In this document: piece by piece, positions 42,674-52,900 of the stretch
Position numbering within the stretch: position 1 is the stretch's first letter
Layout: each line of letters begins with the position of its first letter
NCBI RefSeq assembly: GCF_021151785.1
Contig: NZ_JAGKWP010000001.1
Location: forward strand, 6,679 to 70,678
Source: Flavobacterium sp.
Lineage (GTDB): Bacteria; Bacteroidota; Bacteroidia; Flavobacteriales; Flavobacteriaceae
DNA length: 64,000 nucleotides
Direction of reading: 5' to 3'
Notes under the pieces: model-generated
What the model saw: the letters and a program-made list of their open reading frames with translations, nothing else
Told to the model about the DNA's origin: nothing
Databases searched by the model: none
Program-made: the position numbers and the translations under genes

Positions 42674-42686
42674 TGACAACTTGTCA
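42674..42686. promoter_or_regulatory. Perfect palindrome (possible operator) between the peptidase gene and gdhA
   Basis: TGACAA C TTGTCA is a 6+1+6 perfect inverted repeat in the divergent spacer, about 60 bases from the peptidase start and 190 from gdhA. It has the size of a dimeric repressor site. No regulator is known for it here. Confidence 0.35.
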
Positions 42687-42837
42687 AGATTCTTTTTTTT
42701 AAAATAATGAAACATATCTTTTGTTCCAAAATTGCTAATTTCTTAAAAATTAAACAACATGAACTTTGAATTATCAATGATTGGCAAATTAAGGTTTAAA
42801 ATTTTGTTATATTCTTCGTGAGTTGTGTTTTAAAATG

Positions 42838-42845
42838 TATATTTG
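42838..42845 (+). promoter_or_regulatory. -7 promoter element (TATATTTG) of gdhA
   Basis: Perfect TAnnTTTG about 33 bases before the gdhA ATG. The expected -33 TTTG is not evident at 17-19 bases. Confidence 0.5.
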
Positions 42846-42856
42846 CCACTAGATAA

Positions 42857-44221
<1,365 letters not shown>

Positions 44222-44243
44222 TTACAAATTGTTATATAAAAGT

Positions 44244-44277
44244 AAAGCAGTTTTCCATGGAAAACTGCTTTTTTTGT
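44244..44277 (+). terminator. gdhA terminator
   Basis: AAAGCAGTTTTCC pairs with GGAAAACTGCTTT around an AT loop, followed by a T-run. Confidence 0.88.
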
Positions 44278-44286
44278 TTCTTGTTA

Positions 44287-44931
44287 TTAAGCTTCGCCTT
44301 CCCATTCTGCATAGAATTGTGCTAAAAAGCGTTCCATGAAAGCATGCCTATTAGCCGCTATTTTTTTTGCGGTTTCTGTATTCATTTTGTCTTTGAGTAA
44401 TAATAATTTTTCGTAAAAATGATTTATGGTAGGCGCAGTTGAATTTTTGTATTCCTCTTTAGTCATATTCATTTTAGGAGAGATTGAAGGATCGTAGAGA
44501 CTTCTATTTTTAAAACCACCATAGTTAAACGTACGAGCTATACCTATCGCACCGATGGCATCTAGACGATCAGCATCTTGAACAATTTCTAATTCTTTAG
44601 AGTGAAATTTTGACTTGAAGTTTCCTCCTTTAAATGATAGATTTTCGATGATAGCTATCACATGATCAATTGTGGTTTTATCAAGTTGTTCTTGCTCTAG
44701 AAATTGTCTGGCTATTTTTGGTCCAATCTGTTCATTTCCATCATGAAATTTGCTATCCGCAATATCGTGTAAGAGCGCCCCTAATTTAATAACGGTGAGG
44801 TTGCAGATTTCGGTTTGTGCAATTAGAAGCGCATTTTTATACACACGTTCAATGTGAAACCAGTCATGACCGCCTTCAGCCTCTTTTAATTTATTTTTTA
44901 CAAATACTATTGTGTTATCAATGCTACTCAT
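44287..44931 (-). CDS. HD-domain phosphohydrolase
   Basis: A 214-residue protein. HD-type metal ligands are visible: H in GGHDWFHIERVYKNA, HD in LGALLHDIADSKF and D in VQDADRLDAIGAIGIARTF. This is the small YedJ-like HD superfamily with probable nucleotide phosphohydrolase activity; the substrate is unknown. Together with the desaturase and acyltransferase upstream it runs leftwards, but a terminator at 44941-44964 separates it from the desaturase. Confidence 0.88.
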   Translation of the reverse strand: MSSIDNTIVFVKNKLKEAEGGHDWFHIERVYKNALLIAQTEICNLTVIKLGALLHDIADSKFHDGNEQIGPKIARQFLEQEQLDKTTIDHVIAIIENLSFKGGNFKSKFHSKELEIVQDADRLDAIGAIGIARTFNYGGFKNRSLYDPSISPKMNMTKEEYKNSTAPTINHFYEKLLLLKDKMNTETAKKIAANRHAFMERFLAQFYAEWEGEA

Positions 44932-44940
44932 AGGAAAAAA

Positions 44941-44964
44941 AATCCTTTCGTTTTTGAAAGGATT
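44941..44964 (-). terminator. Terminator of the acyltransferase-desaturase unit
   Basis: AATCCTTTC (44941-44949) pairs with GAAAGGATT (44956-44964). On the minus strand a run of Ts follows. Confidence 0.8.
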
Positions 44965-44972
44965 GTTATTTG

Positions 44973-45962
44973 TTATTTAATTAAAGCGGGTTGTACCCAT
45001 TTGAAAATATGAGTTTGATCTGGAAGTACTAGTCGCTCTGAAATTTTTTTCATTCTGTCTGGTAATCTCATAATGAAATCTCTGGCTTTTTCTGCTTCAT
45101 CTGTAAGACCGTTGATTTTATCAATCTCCCATTTATCAATAAGTTTTTGCATGATTTCAACATAATCCATAGCGGTATATACTCCTAGTTTTTGAGCTGA
45201 AGTAGAGAACTGCTCAAAAGCGGTACTTATTTTTTCCCCTGACTCCCTTAAGAAGTGGGCTGGCATGGTGATTTTTAACTTCATCATGTGTTGGAAAGCC
45301 AGCATCATTTCACTTGGATCTACTTTAAAAATTTGATTTACAAATTCACTATAGGCTAAGTGATGGCGCATTTCATCTCCAGCAATTAAATTACACATTT
45401 TGTGTAATTTTTTATCTCCAAATTTTTTAGCAATTTGTGCTACACGATTATGTGAGATGTAAGTAGCTAATTCTTGAAAACTTGTATAAACAAAATTTTT
45501 ATAAGGATCTTTACCAGTACCAATATCAAAACCATCGTTAATCAAGTGGTGTGTTGTTTGTTCAACCTCTTTCATGTTTACTCTACCTGAAAGATACAAG
45601 TACTTGTTTAATACGTCTCCGTGGCGGTTTTCTTCTCCGGTCCAGTGACGAACCCATTTGCTCCATCCGTTACGGCTTTCATTGTCTACGCCTTCTACTT
45701 CCATTAACCATGATTCATAAGTTGGTAGTGCCTCTTCAGTAATAGTATCTCCTACAAGGACTACCCAAAAATCATAAGGTAAATCTTTTGCAATTTCTCT
45801 TAATTCTGTTACATCGTCTAAAAAAGTTTCGCTTTCAGAGTGAGGTAACAAATCGGTTGGTTGCCAAATTTTTTCCACTGGAATTAAAAAATCGTTCATG
45901 AAAGAATCGATCTTTTTTTCTAGCAGTTGCATAACTTCCAACCTTACATTTTTTAATGACAT
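44973..45962 (-). CDS. Acyl-ACP desaturase
   Basis: A soluble di-iron stearoyl-ACP-type desaturase of 329 residues. The two EExxH-type iron motifs are TGEENRHGDVLNKYLYLSGR and AGDEMRHHLAYSEF. The protein lacks membrane segments, separating it from membrane desaturases. It introduces a double bond into acyl-ACP and would adjust membrane fluidity. It is 6 bases downstream of the PlsC-like acyltransferase, so fatty-acid desaturation and phospholipid assembly genes are co-transcribed. Confidence 0.93.
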   Translation of the reverse strand: MSLKNVRLEVMQLLEKKIDSFMNDFLIPVEKIWQPTDLLPHSESETFLDDVTELREIAKDLPYDFWVVLVGDTITEEALPTYESWLMEVEGVDNESRNGWSKWVRHWTGEENRHGDVLNKYLYLSGRVNMKEVEQTTHHLINDGFDIGTGKDPYKNFVYTSFQELATYISHNRVAQIAKKFGDKKLHKMCNLIAGDEMRHHLAYSEFVNQIFKVDPSEMMLAFQHMMKLKITMPAHFLRESGEKISTAFEQFSTSAQKLGVYTAMDYVEIMQKLIDKWEIDKINGLTDEAEKARDFIMRLPDRMKKISERLVLPDQTHIFKWVQPALIK

Positions 45963-45968
45963 GTTTTA

Positions 45969-46700
45969 TTATTTTATATTTTGGGTTATTATTTTTTCTG
46001 TTTTTTCAATTAGTTCCTCAAAACTATAGTCGGCTCCTTTCAAAGCTGGATGAATCATAAACTCTAAACGATTACCTAGACCTAATGGAAATTGTCCATA
46101 TCGTGTCATTTTCCAAGAATTATTTATAGTGACTGGAAGAAAATAAGCATCAGGGGCAAATTTATATAACATTTTTAAACCATTGACTGAAAATTCTTTT
46201 GGTTTGCCATTTTTACTTCTTGTACCTTCAGGAAAAATAACTACTGAATAATTATTTTCGTTGATGTATTCGGCCACTTTTTTAATAGCAGGCAAGGCTT
46301 GTTTTGGGTCTTTTCTGTCAATTAGTGCAGAACCGCCATGGCGTAAATTATAAGAAACACTAGGTATGCCTTTTCCTAATTCTTTTTTGCTGATGAATTT
46401 AGGATGCAATTTTCTTAAAAACCAAATAAAAGGCGGAATGTCATACAAACTTTGATGGTTAGAAACTATAATTACTGGAACATTGTTAGGAACATTTTCA
46501 AATCCAGTTATTCTATATGTGGTACCTAAAATATGTGTAGAACGAACTAAAAACCAGTTGAGCACGGCTACACTAATTCGGTGAGCATTGTAACCAAAAA
46601 GATTGAAACAAATCCATTGAATCGGATGAAAAATCACTAAACAAAGGCCAAAAACAAAATAAAAAATAACCGATAAAGGATAAGAAAGTATTTTTTGCAT
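45969..46700 (-). CDS. plsC: 1-acyl-sn-glycerol-3-phosphate acyltransferase
   Basis: It acylates lysophosphatidate to phosphatidate in phospholipid synthesis. The 243 residues have an N-terminal membrane region (LSVIFYFVFGLCLVIFHPIQWICF), the HX4D motif in VSNHQSLYDIPPF and the FPEGTRSKNGKPKEF substrate motif, followed by LPVTINNSW. Canonical PlsC layout. Operon with the desaturase gene downstream (6 bases). Confidence 0.93.
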   Translation of the reverse strand: MQKILSYPLSVIFYFVFGLCLVIFHPIQWICFNLFGYNAHRISVAVLNWFLVRSTHILGTTYRITGFENVPNNVPVIIVSNHQSLYDIPPFIWFLRKLHPKFISKKELGKGIPSVSYNLRHGGSALIDRKDPKQALPAIKKVAEYINENNYSVVIFPEGTRSKNGKPKEFSVNGLKMLYKFAPDAYFLPVTINNSWKMTRYGQFPLGLGNRLEFMIHPALKGADYSFEELIEKTEKIITQNIK

Positions 46701-46730
46701 GGTATTTTTTTGTCAAAGATATTCCTTAAA

Positions 46731-46766
46731 ACAATAAAAACCATCAAAAAGGATGGTTTTTATTGT
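46731..46766 (-). terminator. Terminator of the bacilliredoxin gene
   Basis: ACAATAAAAACCATC (46731-46745) pairs with GATGGTTTTTATTGTT (46752-46766). Minus-strand Ts follow the stem. Confidence 0.85.
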
Positions 46767-46781
46767 TCAATTGCTCATTTA

Positions 46782-47192
46782 TTAGCAAAATTCGTTATAA
46801 GCATCTTTTAAGTTTTCCGCAATTAAGTCGGCTGGTCTACCTTCGATGTGATGTCTTTCAAGCATGTGAACTAATTCACCGTTTTTGAATAAAGCCATAC
46901 AAGGAGAAGAAGGAGGGAAAGGGAACATATGTTCTCTCGCTTTATCTACCGCTTCTTTGTCTACTCCTGCAAAAACAGTTACTAATTGTGTAGGTACTTT
47001 AGTATTGTCTAAACTCATTTTTGCGCCTGGGCGCGCGTTTCTTGCGGCACATCCACAAACGGAATTAACCACCACTAGAGTAGTGCCTTCTTTAGCTAAC
47101 GCTTGTTCAACTTCTTGTGCATTATATAATTCTTGGAAACCTGCTTCTGATAATTCAGCACGCATTGGTTTTACTAATTCTTCTGGATACAT
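46782..47192 (-). CDS. BrxA/BrxB family bacilliredoxin
   Basis: A 136-residue thioredoxin-like protein of the YphP/YqiW family. The CGC motif is in [15 protein letters not shown], with C46 and C48 as the CxC pair. In Firmicutes these enzymes remove bacillithiol from protein thiols, and many Bacteroidota also carry them. It contains the typical [27 protein letters not shown] segment. A perfect promoter element lies about 30 bases upstream. No bacillithiol synthesis gene (bshA, B, C) is in this window. Confidence 0.92.
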   Translation of the reverse strand: MYPEELVKPMRAELSEAGFQELYNAQEVEQALAKEGTTLVVVNSVCGCAARNARPGAKMSLDNTKVPTQLVTVFAGVDKEAVDKAREHMFPFPPSSPCMALFKNGELVHMLERHHIEGRPADLIAENLKDAYNEFC

Positions 47193-47221
47193 ACTAATTT
47201 GATTTCAACATTAATGATGTA

Positions 47222-47229
47222 CAAATTTA
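47222..47229 (-). promoter_or_regulatory. -7 promoter element (TAAATTTG) of the bacilliredoxin gene
   Basis: Perfect TAnnTTTG on the minus strand, 30 bases before the ATG at 47192. A weak ATTG box sits about 21 bases upstream. Confidence 0.5.
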
Positions 47230-47315
47230 CAAAGAATTTTAGTGTAGACCCAATACAAAATCATAAAGATTTGTTATTGTTTTTATAGAAACTTCTTATT
47301 GCCAAAAGAACCTAA

Positions 47316-47323
47316 TATCTTTG
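47316..47323 (+). promoter_or_regulatory. -7 promoter element (TATCTTTG) of the exported-protein gene at 47338
   Basis: Perfect TAnnTTTG 14 bases before the ATG at 47338. It lies inside the longer TTG-started frame from 47299 and so rules that start out. Confidence 0.6.
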
Positions 47324-47337
47324 CTAAAAATATACAT

Positions 47338-48144
47338 ATGAAAAATTGGTTGTTTTTTTTATTTTTTACTTTTTTAGTTCAAGCACAAAATGAAAAAGAA
47401 ATAGAGGTTGTTGTGGTAAAAAAAGCCCCTAAAATAGCTACTGTTTTAAAACGGTTAAATAAACAATTGTTGAAAAATGTCGATACTACAACTTATGTTT
47501 ATCAATTAAATCAACTCAATTTTGAAAACACAGATACCATTATTTCTAGAAATGAAAAACAACTTTTGAAGTTTACTGATTTTGCTGGTCAATTTTCTAA
47601 AAAAAATGAGATTGAAAACAAAGACAATTGGTTCACTAAGATTAAAGAAACGTTTAAAGATTATTCGGCAAAAGAGTCTCCAATAGGTTGGATTTCTGGT
47701 TTTCCTGTCCGAAAAAATATTACGATAACAGACTTAGATTTTATTCGAACCACTAGAGGTTATGCCTATAAAGTCGAATGGATTAATGATGAAGATTTAC
47801 TAATTTCATTTCAATCTGCTAATTTTTATAAAGGTCAATTTGTAGTAGATAGAAATTACAATTTACTTTCTCTATCATACGAAGTTCAAGCACCATATCC
47901 GTTTTATTACACTAGTGATCAGAGTGTAGGAAAGTATCACACCTTTACTTCAAGTTGGATTTACCAGCGCGAGAAAGTAGCTATGACTTTTGCAATAGTT
48001 AAAAAGAAAATGGCTTTAGTTTCTTTGTCAATTGAAGAAAAATTGCGTGATTTTGTTTTTAACAGATACAATAAAGAAGGTGTAACATTCACCAAAAAGA
48101 CTAATTTCTCTACTCAAATAGAATTGTTTAGACGTATTGAATAA
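47338..48144 (+). CDS. Uncharacterised exported protein
   Basis: From the ATG at 47338 there is a signal peptide MKNWLFFLFFTFLVQAQ and 268 residues in total. Not recognised as an enzyme. The mature region starts NEKEIEVVVVKKAPKIATVLKRLNKQLLKNVDTTTYVYQLNQ and has repeated beta-like stretches with Trp and Tyr (WISGFPVRKNITITDLDF, YPFYYTSDQSVGKYHTFTSSW). It could be a soluble periplasmic or outer-membrane-associated protein. Monocistronic; a promoter element precedes it. Confidence 0.7.
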   Translation: MKNWLFFLFFTFLVQAQNEKEIEVVVVKKAPKIATVLKRLNKQLLKNVDTTTYVYQLNQLNFENTDTIISRNEKQLLKFTDFAGQFSKKNEIENKDNWFTKIKETFKDYSAKESPIGWISGFPVRKNITITDLDFIRTTRGYAYKVEWINDEDLLISFQSANFYKGQFVVDRNYNLLSLSYEVQAPYPFYYTSDQSVGKYHTFTSSWIYQREKVAMTFAIVKKKMALVSLSIEEKLRDFVFNRYNKEGVTFTKKTNFSTQIELFRRIE

Positions 48145-48249
48145 ATTCTAGGAGCATACATTATTTTTCAAAGATTTTTTGTCCTGCTTTTTGCATTACA
48201 AGGTAGTTTGCTATAATTAAGGCTACTCTGGACGTTTTGTTTTCATAAC

Positions 48250-49395
48250 CTAAAAACTTTTAAAAATTCTATTCCACAAGGCTTTAATGAAAATACCTTT
48301 TGGGCATTTATTAATAACTTGTAGGTCTTCCCAAAGAGAAGTTTCTTCATCAAGAAATTTGAAAATGAGTGCTACTTTTCCGTCATGAAACAAGGCGCTA
48401 AAAATTTGGTTTCCAACTTTATTGTTTTGGTGTAAAATATCAATAAGTAATAAATCATAGAACCAGAATTTATTTTTGGTATGAAACTGTCTAAAATCGC
48501 TATTGCTTTTGCTAAATGTGCTAAGCTTTTTTGCTTTTTTATAGGCATTTTTAAAGGTGTAACCCGTGCTTGCTTTAGTCCATCCTCCTGCTGAGCCAAT
48601 ATGAATGATATTTGCTGTGTTGTGTTTCCAAAAAGGATAACAAGTCATTGGGATATTGCCTTGTTCTTTCTCAAGTATTTCGAAATGTTGTACACCTAAG
48701 TCATTTAGGTAATGTGTAATGGCTTGCTCATATTCCTCTTTAGGCAGAAGGTCTTTAGAAAACAAGGTATATTCAATAAGTGCTTCATTTTTGGTGTTAG
48801 GTAAAACATACATGAATCGGGTATTACCTTTTTGCTTAATAGAAAAATCCATAAAGGTTGGACAATTTTCTGTGAATACCGCTTCTTTCGTTTGCACTAC
48901 CCATCCTATAAAATGTTGTTGAACTAAGGGGAATTTAGTTTGTGAAGCTACCCAATCGGGGTTGTAGATGCTATTAAAAACGCGATTACAAGTGTAGAGT
49001 TGTATATTAGTTTTTACCGTGCAATGGGTACCAAGTTCTGTCACATCAATTACTTTTTGATGGGCAAAGTGAACGTTTGGATGTTGTTTAGCTAGATTGT
49101 AGATGAATTGGTAAAAAGTGCTGCTTCTCAGTTTTTTATAACGGTAAGGATGAAGCAACATTTGTTGTGTATGTGTATTGTCTTTAAACCATGCTTTTAG
49201 CCAAATCTTCTCTGATTGTTTGTCAAATAAAGAAGAAGAGTCCCAAAAACACCAGGTGCGGTCGTTGGAGTTTTTTATTTCTTGATCTAAGATAAGGATT
49301 GAGGAATCTTTAAAAAACGGGTCTTCAAGAAAATGGTAAAGAGTGAGCAGAGCAGCTAGTCCGCCTCCTGTGAATATGTAATTATAGTGTTGCAT
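48250..49395 (-). CDS. crtY: Lycopene beta-cyclase (CrtY-type)
   Basis: It cyclises lycopene to beta-carotene. The 381-residue protein has the FAD-binding start YNYIFTGGGLAALLTLYHF and the lycopene-cyclase marks NSNDRTWCFWDSSS, GWVVQTKEAVF, TRFMYVLPNTKNEALIEYTLFS and IGSAGGWTKASTGYTF. It fits the CrtY/CrtL flavoprotein family. No phytoene synthase or desaturase gene is nearby. It suggests that the organism makes yellow-orange carotenoids, as flavobacteria often do. The upstream promoter is not a perfect match. Confidence 0.9.
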   Translation of the reverse strand: MQHYNYIFTGGGLAALLTLYHFLEDPFFKDSSILILDQEIKNSNDRTWCFWDSSSLFDKQSEKIWLKAWFKDNTHTQQMLLHPYRYKKLRSSTFYQFIYNLAKQHPNVHFAHQKVIDVTELGTHCTVKTNIQLYTCNRVFNSIYNPDWVASQTKFPLVQQHFIGWVVQTKEAVFTENCPTFMDFSIKQKGNTRFMYVLPNTKNEALIEYTLFSKDLLPKEEYEQAITHYLNDLGVQHFEILEKEQGNIPMTCYPFWKHNTANIIHIGSAGGWTKASTGYTFKNAYKKAKKLSTFSKSNSDFRQFHTKNKFWFYDLLLIDILHQNNKVGNQIFSALFHDGKVALIFKFLDEETSLWEDLQVINKCPKGIFIKALWNRIFKSF

Positions 49396-49467
49396 AGCTT
49401 CTTTTTTGGTAAAATTAACCTTAAATTTATTTATGAAAAAATTAATATATAGAAAATATTTTCTTGT

Positions 49468-49475
49468 TACCTTTG
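49468..49475 (+). promoter_or_regulatory. -7 promoter element (TACCTTTG) of the metal-efflux locus, adjacent to start codon
   Basis: Perfect TAnnTTTG with only TATA before the GTG at 49480. Transcription would start at or next to the initiation codon. No clear -33 TTTG is visible. Confidence 0.55.
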
Positions 49476-49479
49476 TATA

Positions 49480-49863
49480 GTGAAAAAGTATATAACGCTA
49501 GCCTTTTTATGTGTGTATTTGTTTTCAATGACTGAAGTTCATCAGTTATTGAAGATGCCTTTATTGGTTGAGCATTACTTAGAACACAAACAAGAAAACA
49601 AACAATTGTCTTTGTTGAGTTTTTTTGAAATGCATTATTTGAATGGTCAACATCTTGATTCAGATCATGATAAAGACATGCAGTTGCCCTTTAAAAATTT
49701 TCAAGACAATCATCCTAATGTTGTTTTAGCTTTACCAGAATCGGTAGAATTTATCCCTCCGTATGTATTTCCTCAAGATGTTATGGTGCTTAATTTTAAT
49801 GAGCATCAAATATTTATTTCCAATTTTTTGACTTCAATTTGGCAACCGCCTAAAATAGCTTAA
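49480..49863 (+). CDS. Small His-rich exported protein of the metal-efflux locus
   Basis: The start is a GTG at 49480, giving MKKYITLAFLCVYLFSMTEV as a probable signal or membrane anchor and 127 residues. The mature region is short and His/Asp-rich (VHQLLKMPLLVEHYLEHKQENK, EMHYLNGQHLDSDHDKDMQL). No fold is recognised. Similar short proteins precede CzcCBA/Cus pumps in Bacteroidota, and the histidines suggest metal binding. It lies 71 bases upstream of the pump gene and probably shares its transcript. Confidence 0.72.
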   Translation: MKKYITLAFLCVYLFSMTEVHQLLKMPLLVEHYLEHKQENKQLSLLSFFEMHYLNGQHLDSDHDKDMQLPFKNFQDNHPNVVLALPESVEFIPPYVFPQDVMVLNFNEHQIFISNFLTSIWQPPKIA

Positions 49864-49934
49864 TTAATGTTTTTATTTTCGTCCTTTTCAAGGATGAATG
49901 ACTTTCTGTATTCATTAATTAAAGTTCCTTATTC

Positions 49935-52900
49935 ATGTTAAATAAAATTATAGAGTTTTCTGTAAAGAATAAACTCCTTGTAGCCTTGTTCACCCTTGTT
50001 TTAATAGGATTTGGGGTATATAATGTGCAAAAATTACCTATCGATGCTGTGCCCGATATTACCAATAATCAGGTACAAGTTATTACGGTAGCGCCTTCGT
50101 TTGGAGCCACAGATATAGAGCGATTAGTTACTTTTCCTATCGAACAAGCCAATGCTAATATTGCTGGTTTAAAAGAGATAAGAAGTTTTTCTCGTTTTGG
50201 TTTATCTTTAGTAACTATAGTATTTGAAGACCAAGTAGATGTGTACTGGGCTCGTCAGCAGGTGGCTGAGCGATTACAAGAGGTTCAAAGCCAATTACCT
50301 CAAGGGATGGGTACGCCAGCATTGGGCCCAATTTCTACTGGACTAGGTGAAATTTATCAATATGTAGTTCGTGCTAAAAAAGGGTATGAACAAAAGTATG
50401 ATGAAACTGCATTACGTACAATACAAGATTGGGTTGTTAAGCGTCAATTAGCAGGTGTGAAAGGCGTCGCTGAAGTCAGTAGTTTTGGCGGAAAATTGCG
50501 TCAGGTTGAAATTAGTATTCAGCCCAATAAATTAAATGCTAATGGGATTACTATTACCGATGTATTTGATGCCTTAGAAAAAAACAACCAAAATACTGGA
50601 GGGGCTTACATTGAAAAAGAGGCTTCTGTTTTATTCATTCGCAGTGAAGGCTTGATTCAGAATCTGGAAGCGATTGAAAACACTCCAATCACAACAAAAG
50701 GAGGTGTACCTTTATATATTAAAGATGTTGCTGAAGTTAAAAATGGATTTGCCACCCGTTATGGTGCGATGTGTTATAATAATGAAGGAGAGGTAACAGG
50801 AGCAATTGTAATGATGTTAAAGGGCGCCAATAGTAGTGAAGTAATTAAAAATGTAAAAGAGCGTATTGAGCAGATTCAAAAAACCTTACCAGAGGGCGTG
50901 GTTATTGAGCCCTTTTTAGATCGAACCAAAATGGTAAATAATGCCATAGGTACTGTTGAGAAGAACTTAATTGAAGGAGCTTTAATTGTTATTTTTGTTT
51001 TGGTTGTTTTCTTAGGGAATTTAAGAGCAGGTTTATTAGTTGCTTCTGTTATTCCTTTGTCCATGTTGTTTGCAATCATTATGATGAATCTTTTTGGGGT
51101 GAGTGGTAACCTAATGAGTTTAGGAGCCTTAGATTTTGGATTAATTGTAGATGGAGCGGTTATTATTGTTGAAGCAGTGATTCATCAAATTTATCATCGT
51201 CATCAAAAAGAAGAATCGATTCATTTGACTAAAGATGAGGTAAATAAAGAGGTAGAGTCTTCTGCAAAAAAAATGATGAATAGTGCAGTTTTTGGACAAA
51301 TCATTATTTTAATAGTCTATCTGCCTATTTTCACTTTACAAGGAATTGAAGGTAAAATGTTTAAGCCAATGGCTCAAACGGTTGCTTTTGCCTTGGTGGG
51401 CGCTTTTATTTTATCTCTTACTTACATACCAATGATGAGTTCAATTGTGTTAAAAAACATAAAACACAATCCGCAACACTTTTCAGAGCGTATGATGGCC
51501 TTTTTGGAGCGTATTTACATGACTCGTTTAATTCAGGCTTTACACAATCAGAAAAAGATTATAATTGTAACTTTTGTAGCCTTTATTGGAGCCATAGTGG
51601 TTTTGTCTCAGTTAGGAGGCGAATTTATCCCTGCTTTAGAAGAAGGTGATTTTGCAGTTGAAACCCGTGTTTTAACGGGAAGCAATTTAAATACGACAAT
51701 TTCGTCTACTCAAAAAGCTGCGGGTATACTTAAGGCAAAGTTTCCTGAAGTAGAAAAAGTAGTTACTAAAATAGGAAGTGGAGAAGTGCCTACAGACCCA
51801 ATGCCTATGGAAGCTGCTGACATGATGGTGATTTTAAAAGACAAAAGTGAATGGACTTCAGCATCAACTTTTAATGAGTTGTCAGATAAGATGTCCGCTG
51901 CTCTACAAGATGTACCTGGAATTACAGTTGGCTTTCAATATCCTGTTCAAATGCGTTTTAATGAGTTAATGACTGGAGCTCGTCAAGATGTAGTATGTAA
52001 AATTTATGGAGAAGATTTAGATACTTTGTCTAAATATGCTAATAAAGTCGGCAAGATCGTCAATTCTATTAAAGGAGCCAAGGATTTATATGTTGAACCT
52101 ATAGGAGGGATGCCTCAAGTAGTAATTGAATACAAACGAAACCTTTTGGCACAGTACCAACTGAATGTTTCTGATGTGAATAAAGTAGTAAATGCTTCCT
52201 TTGCTGGACAAAGTGCCGGATTGTTGTTTGAGGGTGAGCGTCGTTTTGATGTTGTTGTTCGCGTGGATGCGAACCAAAAACAAAACCTACAAGATATACA
52301 GAATTTATTGATACCAACACCTAAAGGGATACAGGTGCCATTGCAAGTACTAGCCGATGTAAACATAATTAATGGACCTAATCAAATCCAACGTGAGGAT
52401 ACCAAAAGAAGAATTGTAGTTGGTTTCAATGTACATGATTCGGATGTTCAAACGCTAGTAAATGAAATGAAACAAAAAGTGGAAACTCAAATTAAATTTC
52501 CTAGCGGCTATTACATTACTTATGGGGGAAGTTTTGAAAACTTAAATGCGGCCAAAGATCGTTTGATGATTGCCGTCCCTATTTCATTACTTTTGATTTT
52601 CTTATTGCTTTATTTCGCATTTAAGTCGATCAAACAAGCTCTATTGATTTATACTGCAATTCCACTTTCTACCATCGGAGGGATTTTATTTTTAGCTCTT
52701 AGAGGCATGCCTTTTAGTATTAGTGCAGGCGTTGGGTTCATCGCTCTATTTGGAGTAGCTGTTTTAAACGGTATTGTATTGATTGCTGAGTTTAATGCGC
52801 AAAGAAAACAAGGTATTTCCGATTTAACCGAGATTATATTAACAGGTACTAAAAACCGCCTTCGACCTATATTAATGACTGCTTTTGTAGCCTCTTTAGG

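Noticed and set aside
47299..47337. TTG-started extension of the exported protein at 47338
   Set aside because: It contains the perfect -7 element and the next ATG begins a clean signal peptide.
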